Assembly (NCBI GenBank): GCA_040219295.1
Contig: JAVJST010000005.1
Coordinates: 248,001 to 312,000 of the forward strand
Direction: 5' to 3'
From: JAVJST01 sp040219295
GTDB lineage: Bacteria > Pseudomonadota > Alphaproteobacteria > Rhodospirillales > Casp-alpha2
Length of the DNA: 64,000 nt
The notes under the pieces are model-generated. The model did no database searches. It had not been told where the DNA came from and worked only from the letters and a program-made list of their open reading frames with translations. Of this stretch, positions 50,931 to 58,789 are shown piece by piece (positions within the stretch are counted from its first letter, which is position 1; every line of letters starts with the position of its first letter). The translations under genes and the position numbers were made by a program.

Positions 50931-51009
50931 GACAGGTCCTTTCCCGGCTGTTATACACGGGCCGAGCGAACACCGCATACCCCCAGGACGATCTTCGGAG
51001 ACATCGCGC

Positions 51010-51333
51010 ATGAAGAACCTCGGCCAGATGATGAAGCAGGCCCAGCAGTTGCAGACCCGCATGCAGGAAATGCAGGCCGAGCTCGAAACCATGGAAGTCA
51101 CCGGTACCTCCGGCGGCGGCATGGTCGAGGTCACGCTGAACGGCAAGGGCGAGCTCAAGCGCGTGAAGCTCGATCCCGGCCTGTGGTCGGAATCGGACGC
51201 CGAGATGACCGAGGACCTGATCGTCGCCGCGCACAACGACGCCAAGGCCCGGATCGACCAGGCCAAGGCCGAGAAGATGAGCGAACTCACCAACGGCCTG
51301 CCGCTGCCGCCGGGCATGCAGCTGCCGTTCTGA
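51010..51333 (+). CDS. ybaB: YbaB/EbfC nucleoid-associated protein
   Basis: 107 aa. N-terminal coiled helix rich in M and Q (LGQMMKQAQQLQTRMQEMQ), then GGGMVEVTLNGKGELKRVKL and LIVAAHNDAKARIDQAK, all typical of YbaB. A DNA-binding dimer usually encoded between dnaX and recR; here it keeps recR (28 bp downstream) but not dnaX. Confidence 0.93.
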   Translation: MKNLGQMMKQAQQLQTRMQEMQAELETMEVTGTSGGGMVEVTLNGKGELKRVKLDPGLWSESDAEMTEDLIVAAHNDAKARIDQAKAEKMSELTNGLPLPPGMQLPF

Positions 51334-51361
51334 GCGCCGCCACCGCACCGGACGCCGCGCC

Positions 51362-51955
51362 ATGCAAGATGCCGCCATCGACCGCCTGATCCAGCAGCTC
51401 GCGAAGCTGCCGGGGCTCGGGCCGCGCTCGGCGCGGCGCGCCGTTCTGCACCTGATCAAGCGTCGCGATACCCTGTTCAACCCGCTGATCCGCGCCTTGA
51501 CCGATGTCGCCGACGGCATCCGCACGTGTGGCGTCTGCGGCAACGTCGGCACCCACGATCCCTGCCACGTCTGCGCCGATGCGCGGCGCGATCCCGGCCT
51601 GATCTGCGTCGTCGAGGACGTCGCCGATCTGTGGGCGCTGGAACGCACGGCGGCCTATCGCGGGCGCTATCACGTGCTGGGCGGGCTGCTCTCGGCGATC
51701 GACGGTGTCGGACCGGACGAACTCGGCCTCGCCAGGCTGGCGGAACGCGCGGCGGCCGAAGAGGTCTCGGAAGTCATTCTCGCGCTCAGCGTCACCGTCG
51801 ACGGTCAGACCACGGCGCACGTCATCGCCGACAAGCTGGCGGATTCAGGGGTCAGGGTCACCGCGCTGGCCCACGGCGTGCCGGTCGGCGGCGAGCTCGA
51901 TTACCTCGACGAAGGAACGCTGTCGACGGCGCTGAACGCCCGAAGGGGCGTGTGA
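51362..51955 (+). CDS. recR: Recombination protein RecR
   Basis: 197 aa. Helix-hairpin-helix start LAKLPGLGPRSARR, four-cysteine zinc finger (C56, C59, C68, C71 in TCGVCGNVGTHDPCHVC) and Toprim domain with CVVEDVADLWALE. C-terminal ALAHGVPVGGELDYLDEGTL is the Walker-like tail of RecR. It acts with RecO and RecF to load RecA at gaps. Confidence 0.95.
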   Translation: MQDAAIDRLIQQLAKLPGLGPRSARRAVLHLIKRRDTLFNPLIRALTDVADGIRTCGVCGNVGTHDPCHVCADARRDPGLICVVEDVADLWALERTAAYRGRYHVLGGLLSAIDGVGPDELGLARLAERAAAEEVSEVILALSVTVDGQTTAHVIADKLADSGVRVTALAHGVPVGGELDYLDEGTLSTALNARRGV

Positions 51956-51973
51956 TCGAATTAGCCTTGCTTA

Positions 51974-52726
51974 CTAATCTCCCAGGGCATTTACCATAGA
52001 CCCTGCAGCTGTCGAGAGAACGCCAGTCACGCCCCAGTCTCGAGTCGTAAAGATCACGGTTGTATTCACAATTACCGTCAACATCGCTGAGAGCTTATTT
52101 GTGGAAGTCATCCATCCACTGCTTAGTGGGCTTCTGTCGTCAGGAACCTGTATCGTCTCCAACGGCTTAATAGCAGTATCACCTACTTGATCTTCACCTT
52201 CTCTAGCAATTTCGCGCAGTTTCTCCAGTTTCTCCTCAACATTCTGTATTCGAGCAATTAAGTGCTCGACGGTAAACGGCTCTACCCCAGCCGAATGAAA
52301 TAGAATCTCTTCCATCTTGATGAAGTGCCTGAACGTCATTGGATTAGATTTGGCATATCTGTAGTTTTGGCCCACTCCCAAACGAAACATAAAATCTTCC
52401 CACTTCGCAGATGACATTACAGACGACCGACCAAGTCGCTTACGATTCTTCGTCCATATTTTTCGCAATGACGGGTCCGTGTATGTCGAAGAGTTGAAGG
52501 TCTCGGAAACTAAGTATGCGGCCTCATACGTCGCTTCCTGTTCTCTGAACTTGGTCAACAAGACAATCAATTCACCAAGCTCTACATCAGTGAGAGGAAT
52601 TCCTTCATCAGGGTAGTTCCGATGCTGAGTGCTGACACCAACCGTGTCGGCAATTAACCGACTTAGAAGTCGAATGAGTTTCTTCGTTTCTGAGGAAGCA
52701 TGTATTTCGGGCCTGTAAATACGCAT
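51974..52726 (-). CDS. Low-GC orphan protein
   Basis: 250 aa, no family recognised. Residues 1-125 look alpha-helical and charged; 152-177 form a likely coiled coil (VEHLIARIQNVEEKLEKLRE); after a polar linker (~180-208) a moderately hydrophobic stretch follows (LSAMLTVIVNTTVIFT, then a Gly/Ala/Ser tail). No signal peptide. Four 60-base rows counted inside the gene hold 31, 25, 28 and 26 G+C (about 46%), against 41 of 60 in a row of the next gene, so it was probably acquired. It converges with recR. An intact 250-codon frame in low-GC DNA is good evidence that it is coding. Confidence 0.65.
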   Translation of the reverse strand: MRIYRPEIHASSETKKLIRLLSRLIADTVGVSTQHRNYPDEGIPLTDVELGELIVLLTKFREQEATYEAAYLVSETFNSSTYTDPSLRKIWTKNRKRLGRSSVMSSAKWEDFMFRLGVGQNYRYAKSNPMTFRHFIKMEEILFHSAGVEPFTVEHLIARIQNVEEKLEKLREIAREGEDQVGDTAIKPLETIQVPDDRSPLSSGWMTSTNKLSAMLTVIVNTTVIFTTRDWGVTGVLSTAAGSMVNALGD

Positions 52727-52873
52727 TTCATCTTATACTCCTTCGAAAATAACTGCGGACGACACGACGGCTTGAAACTTGTCGGATTGTTTCCGTAGTA
52801 ATTCTATCCACTTGGCTGTCTTGTGGTCACCCCTATCGAGACGCGAGTTGCTGATGTGTTACGCTCGCCGACG

Positions 52874-53626
52874 ATGAGACAAACGGACGACGGCCGGGTC
52901 GCGACCGACATCGCGCATTTTACCCTCAAGGGCCCGAACCGGGAGACCAACCAGGATTCGATGCTCGCCGGCCGTCGCATCGGCGACACCCTGCTGGTCG
53001 CGGTGGCCGACGGCGTCGGCGGCCAGCCGGGCGGCGATGTCGCGTCGAAGTCCGCGGTCGGGGTACTGGGCATCGGCACGCCGTTCGTCGATTCCCGTGG
53101 CAATCCGGATTTTCAGGCCATGTTCATCACCGCCTGCAACGCGATCGCGCGTCAGGCCTCGCTGATGCCGGAAAACGCGACCATGGCGACGACGTTGTCG
53201 GTCTGCGTCATCGACGGGACGCGGGCCCGGGTCGGGCATGCCGGTGACTCGCGGATCTATCACCTGGCGGGCGGAGAGCTCCGCCGCGTCACCCGTGACC
53301 AGACCGTGGCGCAGGAACTCGCGGATGCCGCGGTGATCACCCAGGCGATGGTGGAGCGGGATTTCCGCAGCAACATCCTCAACTCCGTGCTGTCGGCGCG
53401 GGGCGACTTCGAGCTGTTCGAGACGACGTTCGACGTGGCGCCCGGCGACCGTGTGCTGCTGGCGACCGACGGGGTGACCAAGGTGCTGTGCGAGGACACC
53501 ATCCGTGACCTCGTTCGCGACGCGCCCAGTATCGCCGATCTGGCCCGCGCGCTGGAGTCCGCCATCCGGACAAACGGCCTGGCGGACGATGCCACCGCCG
53601 TGTGCGTCGGTATTACCGCCGCTTGA
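52874..53626 (+). CDS. PP2C-family serine/threonine phosphatase
   Basis: 250 aa from the ATG at 52874; a GTG at 52823 would add 17 residues. PP2C motifs in order: RETNQDS, VAVADGVGGQPGGDVASKSA, TTLSVCVIDGTRARVGHAGD, TRDQTVAQEL, LLATDGVTKVL and a terminal LADDATAVCVGI. The aspartates of these motifs bind Mn/Mg. No kinase partner is adjacent. 32 bp separate it from the CoA-binding protein gene. Confidence 0.88.
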   Translation: MRQTDDGRVATDIAHFTLKGPNRETNQDSMLAGRRIGDTLLVAVADGVGGQPGGDVASKSAVGVLGIGTPFVDSRGNPDFQAMFITACNAIARQASLMPENATMATTLSVCVIDGTRARVGHAGDSRIYHLAGGELRRVTRDQTVAQELADAAVITQAMVERDFRSNILNSVLSARGDFELFETTFDVAPGDRVLLATDGVTKVLCEDTIRDLVRDAPSIADLARALESAIRTNGLADDATAVCVGITAA

Positions 53627-53658
53627 CGCGGACGGCATCGAGACGAGAGGATCGCGGG

Positions 53659-54168
53659 ATGCCAAAGGACGAGACCCCAACGGACGACAAGCTGGCCGAT
53701 ATCCTGTCGCGCACCCGCACGATCGCGATGGTCGGCGTTAGCCCGAAGTGGGTGCGGCCGTCCAACTTCGTGATGAAGTACCTGATCGGTAAGGGCTACC
53801 GGGTGATTCCGGTCAACCCGGTCGCCGCTGGCGGCGAAATCCTGGGCGAGCTTGTCTACGCCAGTCTCGCGGACATCCCGGCCGAACAGGGCCCCGTCGA
53901 CATGGTCGACGTGTTCCGCGGCTCGGATGCCGCCGGGGGCGTATGCGACGAGGCGATCGCCGAGAAGGACCGGCTCGGCATCTCGACCGTCTGGATGCAA
54001 CTGGGCGTGATCAACGCGGAGGGCGCCGCGCGCGCCGAGGCCGCCGGGCTCGACGTGATCATGGATCGATGCCCGAAGATCGAGTACGGCCGCCTGTTTG
54101 GCGAACTGAGCTGGTCCGGTGTCGACAGCGGCATCATCTCGGCCAAGCGCCCGAGGCTGGCGCCATGA
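53659..54168 (+). CDS. CoA-binding domain protein
   Basis: 169 aa. Rossmann-type CoA_binding domain: TRTIAMVGVSPKWVRPSNFV near 19-38, YRVIPVNPVAAGGEILGELV, then VDMVDVFRGSDAAGGV and LDVIMDRCPKIEYGRL. Stand-alone YccU-like protein of unclear role. Its stop overlaps the metY start as ATGA, a pairing that suggests a link to sulfur amino-acid metabolism. Confidence 0.85.
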   Translation: MPKDETPTDDKLADILSRTRTIAMVGVSPKWVRPSNFVMKYLIGKGYRVIPVNPVAAGGEILGELVYASLADIPAEQGPVDMVDVFRGSDAAGGVCDEAIAEKDRLGISTVWMQLGVINAEGAARAEAAGLDVIMDRCPKIEYGRLFGELSWSGVDSGIISAKRPRLAP

Positions 54169-55469
54169 GCGACGACAAACCCGCGGAGAAGCAGGGCGGA
54201 TACGGGTTCGAGACCCGGACGGTGCACGCCGGGGCCCGTCCCGATCCGGTGACCGGTGCGCGTTCGACGCCGATCTACCAGACCACGTCCTACGTTTTCG
54301 ACGGCGTCGATCACGCGGCCGACCTGTTCAACCTGCAGACCTTCGGGTTCATTTACTCTCGCCTGACCAATCCGACGGTCTCGGTGTTGGAGGAACGGGT
54401 CGCCAACCTGGAGGGCGGCCGCGCGGCGGTTGCCGTCGGCTCGGGCCACGCCGCGCAGTTCCTGACGTTCGCCACGCTGATGGAGCCCGGCGACCGGTTC
54501 GTCGCGTCGAGGAATCTCTACGGCGGCTCGATCACCCAGTTCGGCGTCAGCTTCAAGAAGCTCGGCTGGCACTGCGACTTCTGCGATCCGGCCGATCCCG
54601 AGAGCTTCCGCGCCGCCATCCGCGACAATACCAAGGCGATCTTCATCGAGGTGCTGGCCAACCCGGGTGGCGTCATCGTCGACATCGAGGCGATCGCCGA
54701 AGTCGCGCGCGAGGCGCAGATTCCGTTGATCGTCGATAACACGCTGGCGACGCCTTACCTGTTCCGGCCGTTCGACTGGGGTGCCGATCTGGTCGTCCAC
54801 TCGGCGACCAAGTTTCTCGGCGGGCACGGCAACTCGCTCGGCGGTATCGTGGTCGAGTCGGGTCGCTTCGACTGGTCGGCGAGCGGCAAGTTTCCGGGGC
54901 TCACCGAGCCGGACCCGGCGTATCACGGCCTGACCTTCTACGAGACCTTCGGCGACTTCGGGTTTTCGATGCGGGCCCGGGCCGTGGGCTTGCGCGATTT
55001 CGGCCCGGCACTCTCGCCCGAGAACGCGTTCAACCTGATTACCGGCATCGAGACCCTGGCCGTCCGCATGGACCGTCACGTCGAGAACGCGCAAGCCGTC
55101 GCAGAGTTCCTCGACGGCCATCCCAAGGTCGACTGGGTCAGCTACGCCGGCCTGCCGGCAAGCCCCTACAAGGCGCTTGCCGGGAAGTACATGCCAAAAG
55201 GGCCCGGCGCGGTTTTCACGTTCGGCGTGAAGGGCGGCTACGAAGCCGGCGTCACGGTGGTTGAGGCGGTCAACCTGTTCTCCCACCTCGCCAATGTCGG
55301 CGACGTGCGGTCCCTGATCCTGCATCCGGCATCGACGACCCACCGCCAATTGTCGGACGAGCAGCGCGAGGCGGCCGGGGCGGGGCCGGGAGTCGTCCGC
55401 CTTTCGGTCGGGATCGAAACCGCCGCCGACCTGATCGCCGATCTCGATCAGGCGCTTGCCCGGGCTTGA
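54165..55469 (+). CDS. metY: O-acetylhomoserine sulfhydrylase
   Basis: 434 aa. Cys/Met-metabolism PLP enzyme: PIYQTTSYVFDGVDHAADLF near the N-terminus, PLIVDNTLATPYLFRPFDWG, and the Schiff-base lysine K216 in VHSATKFLGGHGNSLGG. Length and GFIYSRLTNPTV fit MetY, which makes homocysteine from O-acetylhomoserine and sulfide (or a protein-bound sulfur donor in some bacteria). Coupled to the CoA-binding gene; a ubiquitin-like protein gene follows after 66 bp. Confidence 0.92.
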   Translation: MSDDKPAEKQGGYGFETRTVHAGARPDPVTGARSTPIYQTTSYVFDGVDHAADLFNLQTFGFIYSRLTNPTVSVLEERVANLEGGRAAVAVGSGHAAQFLTFATLMEPGDRFVASRNLYGGSITQFGVSFKKLGWHCDFCDPADPESFRAAIRDNTKAIFIEVLANPGGVIVDIEAIAEVAREAQIPLIVDNTLATPYLFRPFDWGADLVVHSATKFLGGHGNSLGGIVVESGRFDWSASGKFPGLTEPDPAYHGLTFYETFGDFGFSMRARAVGLRDFGPALSPENAFNLITGIETLAVRMDRHVENAQAVAEFLDGHPKVDWVSYAGLPASPYKALAGKYMPKGPGAVFTFGVKGGYEAGVTVVEAVNLFSHLANVGDVRSLILHPASTTHRQLSDEQREAAGAGPGVVRLSVGIETAADLIADLDQALARA

Positions 55470-55535
55470 TTTCAGTCAAGGCGCCATGCCGGAAGGGCTG
55501 GCATCATCGCCTTCCATCCGGAGGAGGCAGCGAAC

Positions 55536-55868
55536 ATGGATCAATCACTGGCGGGGATCGGCCACAACTCGGTCGACGCGGTCATCAACGTCGAGGTCAA
55601 GTTCTTCAATTCGCTTCACCGGCACCGGCCAGCCGACGACAGCGGCCGCTTCCTGACGCTGCCGGCCGGCAGCACGGTCGGCAACATCCTCAGCCGTTTC
55701 AGCATCGCCGAGCAGGACGTTTTCCTCGTGTTCAGGAACGGTCGCGACATCACGCCGGGGCTGGTCGGCGATGCCGTGCGCTCGACCTGCGAGATCAGCG
55801 ACGGCGACGTGATCGCGCTGTCGGGCCCAGTGCCCTACAGCTTCGGCTACGGCGCGCCGGTGGTGTAG
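55536..55868 (+). CDS. Ubiquitin-like beta-grasp (MoaD/ThiS-fold) protein
   Basis: 110 aa with GGAGGAGG upstream of the ATG. After an N-terminal AGIGHNS motif common in alphaproteobacterial small proteins, residues ~17-100 follow the MoaD/ThiS pattern: INVEVKFFNSLHRHRP, FLTLPAGSTVGNILSRFSIA, VFLVFRNGRDITP and the terminal strand DGDVIALSGPVPYSF. The protein ends GYGAPVV instead of the Gly-Gly needed for thiocarboxylate formation. It follows metY, so a role in sulfur delivery is possible but not shown. Confidence 0.65.
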   Translation: MDQSLAGIGHNSVDAVINVEVKFFNSLHRHRPADDSGRFLTLPAGSTVGNILSRFSIAEQDVFLVFRNGRDITPGLVGDAVRSTCEISDGDVIALSGPVPYSFGYGAPVV

Positions 55869-55878
55869 TTTCCGGTAT

Positions 55879-56145
55879 TCACTTGTCGAAGTCGGGTGGC
55901 GTCAATTCGGTGACGTCGATGCCTTCCTCGCGGATGCGTTTCTTGTCTTCCCAATGCTTGTAACGCCAGATGGACACGTTGTTGACGGACAGAAAAGTGG
56001 CTCCACCGGCGCCCAAGACCCACAGAATTGTCGAAACATCAAACAGATCGTCAGGTGAGGAAACCGCAACGAACACAATGCCGACGCAAGTCACGATTGC
56101 GCCGGAAATCGACGCCTGAATGAGGGGATTGGGTGGTTTCTTCAT
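55879..56145 (-). CDS. Two-helix membrane protein, unknown
   Basis: 88 aa. Helix 1 residues ~10-29 (QASISGAIVTCVGIVFVAVS), helix 2 ~39-56 (TILWVLGAGGATFLSVNN), then a charged tail (YKHWEDKKRIREEGIDVTEL). No family recognised. Converges with the ubiquitin-like gene, 10 bp between stops. ATG start at 56145; the upstream gap holds the terminator of the next minus-strand operon, so this gene has its own promoter or depends on read-through. Confidence 0.5.
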   Translation of the reverse strand: MKKPPNPLIQASISGAIVTCVGIVFVAVSSPDDLFDVSTILWVLGAGGATFLSVNNVSIWRYKHWEDKKRIREEGIDVTELTPPDFDK

Positions 56146-56197
56146 GGTCTGAAGTACACTACGGTCCCGTTGACAAAGGCAAGGCGACAGAACCGAC

Positions 56198-56234
56198 GCG
56201 CGCCGAGCCTCGCCGAGCCATTCCCTCGGCGCGC
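56198..56234 (-). terminator. Hairpin after the DUF3095 gene
   Basis: Perfect 10-bp stem, GCGCGCCGAG at 56198-56207 with CTCGGCGCGC at 56225-56234, 4 bp downstream of the minus-strand DUF3095 stop. No T tract follows on the minus strand; termination probable by position. Confidence 0.5.
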
Positions 56235-56238
56235 TGTG

Positions 56239-57585
56239 TTACGCTTTTAGCTGCGCCTTCATCTGCCGCGCGGCGATGGCGAAGCCGCCGTCGCCGCCGT
56301 CCATGAAGTGAAGGTGCTGCGACTCCTCGATGGAGAACACCAGGCAGGTCATCAGCGCGGTGTCGGATATGTGCATGCCGTAGGCGATGCCGGTCTCGGC
56401 CCGCAGCCGTTCGAGTTCCGCCTGCATCGCCGAGATCTGCTGTTCCGAACAATCCAGCACCATGCGGAGCGTGTCGTCGAACCGCTGGTAGTCGGTGTTG
56501 GCCATGACCTCGCGCTTGTAAACCGGCCCGTTGTAGCCCGCGACCTCGCCGCCGAAACGGTGCAGCCAGCACTGGAAAGCACTTTGGAACAGGACCTCGA
56601 AGGTCTTGGCGAGAAAGCCCCGGATGCCGCGCTCGGCGGTCGCCTTGATCTCGGTCCACATGCGGCGCGGCGGCCAGACGAAGCGCAGTCCTTCGTCTGA
56701 CGCCGGCGAGTGCGGCGGGAATGCGCCGCCCAGGACCTCGCGCAGTCGCTCCTCGACCTGGAAGTAAAGCTCGGTTCGCTCGGTGGTCCGCATGCGCGGG
56801 CACAGTACCAGCAGGGACACCATGCGCCCCTGTTGCGACTTGATCGGCTGCCAGCGGCAACTCAGGCCCTCGAGATCGGGATTGATATCCGCGGCCGTCG
56901 GCACCTCGACCCGATAAGGGCGGCCGCGTTCCTCGTCCTTGACCAGGTTGTCGACGATCTCGACGCCGCCGCCGTTGAACATCGCCAGCGTGTTGCCCGG
57001 GCTGAGCTCGTACTTGGCGACCAGGACCTCGCCGCCGTTGGCGCGAACGTCGCGCTCGGGCACGATGCCAATCCGCAGCGTGAGACCGAACTGCCGTTCG
57101 CTGAGGTACTTGGTCCGCTCCAGCGCCTCGCGCACGACCGGCGCGACGCCGCCCGGCACGGCGAGCGTGGCACCATCGCCGCCGAACACGTACGGGATCT
57201 CGGGCGGCACGGGCAGTTTTTTCAGTGCGTTCAACGTCGCCGTGATGCAGGCCGCGCCGATCATGTTGACGTCCTTGTATCGCCCCTCCTGGATCGCCTT
57301 GGTCGAGCCCTGGATGTCGGCGATGACGATGCACCAGTCGTCGGGCAGCTCGCGGTAGTTCGAGAGATCGGCAAAGTCCTCGAAGCGCGTGAATACGGGG
57401 GTGTCGGCGTAGAACGTTCGCGACGGATTGTCGACGCGCCGTTCGCCGGTGCGGCGGTCGGCCTCCGGGTTGCGCCGGTCGCGGTCGTCGTTGCGGCGTT
57501 CCGGCTGTCCTTCGGGGAGGCCGTCGTCAATGGTGCGCCGTTCCTCGGCGGCGCGTCTGTCGTCCGGGGTGCGGCGGTCAGACAA
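56239..57585 (-). CDS. DUF3095 nucleotide-cyclase-like protein
   Basis: 448 aa, TTG start at 57585 overlapping the rmuC stop by 8 bp. The first ~50 residues are a low-complexity Arg/Asp-rich tract (repeated DRR, ERR, RRT). The DUF3095 region follows: SRTFYADTPVFTRFEDFADL, DDWCIVIADIQGSTKAIQEG with the acidic VIADIQGST motif seen at the metal site of class III cyclases, and PYVFGGDGATLAVPGG. Similarity to adenylate/guanylate cyclases is known for the family, but cyclase activity is unproven. It is the second gene after rmuC. Confidence 0.8.
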   Translation of the reverse strand: MSDRRTPDDRRAAEERRTIDDGLPEGQPERRNDDRDRRNPEADRRTGERRVDNPSRTFYADTPVFTRFEDFADLSNYRELPDDWCIVIADIQGSTKAIQEGRYKDVNMIGAACITATLNALKKLPVPPEIPYVFGGDGATLAVPGGVAPVVREALERTKYLSERQFGLTLRIGIVPERDVRANGGEVLVAKYELSPGNTLAMFNGGGVEIVDNLVKDEERGRPYRVEVPTAADINPDLEGLSCRWQPIKSQQGRMVSLLVLCPRMRTTERTELYFQVEERLREVLGGAFPPHSPASDEGLRFVWPPRRMWTEIKATAERGIRGFLAKTFEVLFQSAFQCWLHRFGGEVAGYNGPVYKREVMANTDYQRFDDTLRMVLDCSEQQISAMQAELERLRAETGIAYGMHISDTALMTCLVFSIEESQHLHFMDGGDGGFAIAARQMKAQLKA

Positions 57586-58684
57586 GCTTCAGCCGGTCCT
57601 GCGGATCGGCCGGCGTCTCGACTTCGCGGGGCGCCAGATCTTCGGCAGGCGAGCCTGTGTCGTCGCCGAGTTCGATGGTCTCGATCTTCTCGCCGCGAGA
57701 CATGATCTTGCGGGCCGAGGTCTCGATCAGCCCGATGTCCTTGGACGCCTGATCGAAGTGGGTGCGCAGCTTGCCGACCCGGTCGTCGAGCCGGCCCATA
57801 TCGTCCATCAGCTTGTGGACCTCCTGCTGGATCAGGCCGGCCTGTTCCTTCATGCGTGCGTCCTTGAGCACCGCGCGCACGGTATTGAGCGTCGCCATCA
57901 AGGTCGTCGGCGAGACGATCCAGACGCGCCGGCGGAAGCTTTCCTCGACGATGTTGCGGTGATTGGCATGCAACTCGGCGTAGATCGCTTCCGACGGCAG
58001 GAACATCAGCGCCGAGTCCGCCGTGGCGCCGGGCACGATGTAGCGCTCGGCGATGTCCGTGACGTGTTTCTTGACGGCCTGGGTAAACGCCCGCGACGCC
58101 GCGACCTTGGCGGCCTCGTCCTCGGCGTCGCGCAGCATCTGGAAACTCTCGAGCGGAAATTTCGCGTCGATGGCAATCGGCCCCGGCGGGTTGGGCAGGT
58201 TCAGCAGGCAATCGACCCGCTTGCCGTTCTCGAGCGTCGCCTGAAGCTGGTAGGCGGACGGCGGCAGCGCCGCGCCGACCAGATCGTTGAGCTGGATCTC
58301 GCCGAACGCGCCGCGCGCCTGCTTGTTGGAAAGAATGTCCTGCAGGCTGACCATCTGTTGCGAGAGATCGGTGATCGTCTTCTGCGCCTGGTCGATGACG
58401 GCGAGCCGTTCGCCAAGCTGCTGCAGGGTCTGGCCGGTCCGTTCGGTATGCTGCTGGAAGCCGTCGCCGACCCGTTTCTGCAGGCCGTCGAGACGGTCGC
58501 CGATGATCTTCTGATTGGTGTCGAGCGCCGCCGTCGTCTGGCGCAGTTGTTCAAGGGTCTGCATCAGCGCGAGAGTCTCGCCGCGCTGCTGACCGTCGTC
58601 CTTCGGCCGGCGCAGCACGACCACTGCCAGCGCGAGAACGCTGATCGCGGCGACCCCCGCCAAAATGATGACAAGATTGTCCAT
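57578..58684 (-). CDS. rmuC: DNA recombination protein RmuC
   Basis: 368 aa. N-terminal membrane anchor (LVIILAGVAAISVLALAVVV), a coiled-coil region of about 90 residues (LEQLRQTTAALDTNQKII onward), then the RmuC nuclease-like core: GAFGEIQLNDLV, PIAIDAKFPLESFQML and VDCLLNLPNP. It limits inversions at short inverted repeats in E. coli. It overlaps the DUF3095 gene and is divergent from DUF4139. Confidence 0.92.
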   Translation of the reverse strand: MDNLVIILAGVAAISVLALAVVVLRRPKDDGQQRGETLALMQTLEQLRQTTAALDTNQKIIGDRLDGLQKRVGDGFQQHTERTGQTLQQLGERLAVIDQAQKTITDLSQQMVSLQDILSNKQARGAFGEIQLNDLVGAALPPSAYQLQATLENGKRVDCLLNLPNPPGPIAIDAKFPLESFQMLRDAEDEAAKVAASRAFTQAVKKHVTDIAERYIVPGATADSALMFLPSEAIYAELHANHRNIVEESFRRRVWIVSPTTLMATLNTVRAVLKDARMKEQAGLIQQEVHKLMDDMGRLDDRVGKLRTHFDQASKDIGLIETSARKIMSRGEKIETIELGDDTGSPAEDLAPREVETPADPQDRLKLV

Positions 58685-58789
58685 GAACTTGTTCTACCAC
58701 CGCCGGGCGGCGCTTGCACTCGGTCAGACCCCAGCCCACACTGAGCGCCGGTTTCCGGACGCCGGGACAGGACGAAAAGGACCTCATCC

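Noticed and set aside
53856..55349. 497-codon open frame antisense to metY and the CoA-binding gene
   Set aside because: High-GC shadow; sense genes are certain and the predicted product has no domain.
55478..55522. Nested stems before the ubiquitin-like gene, considered as a SAM riboswitch or terminator
   Set aside because: AAGGCG/CGCCTT and ATGCC/GGCAT can pair, but the pseudoknot and conserved bases of SAM-II are not visible, no T tract follows, and the element lies after metY, not before it.
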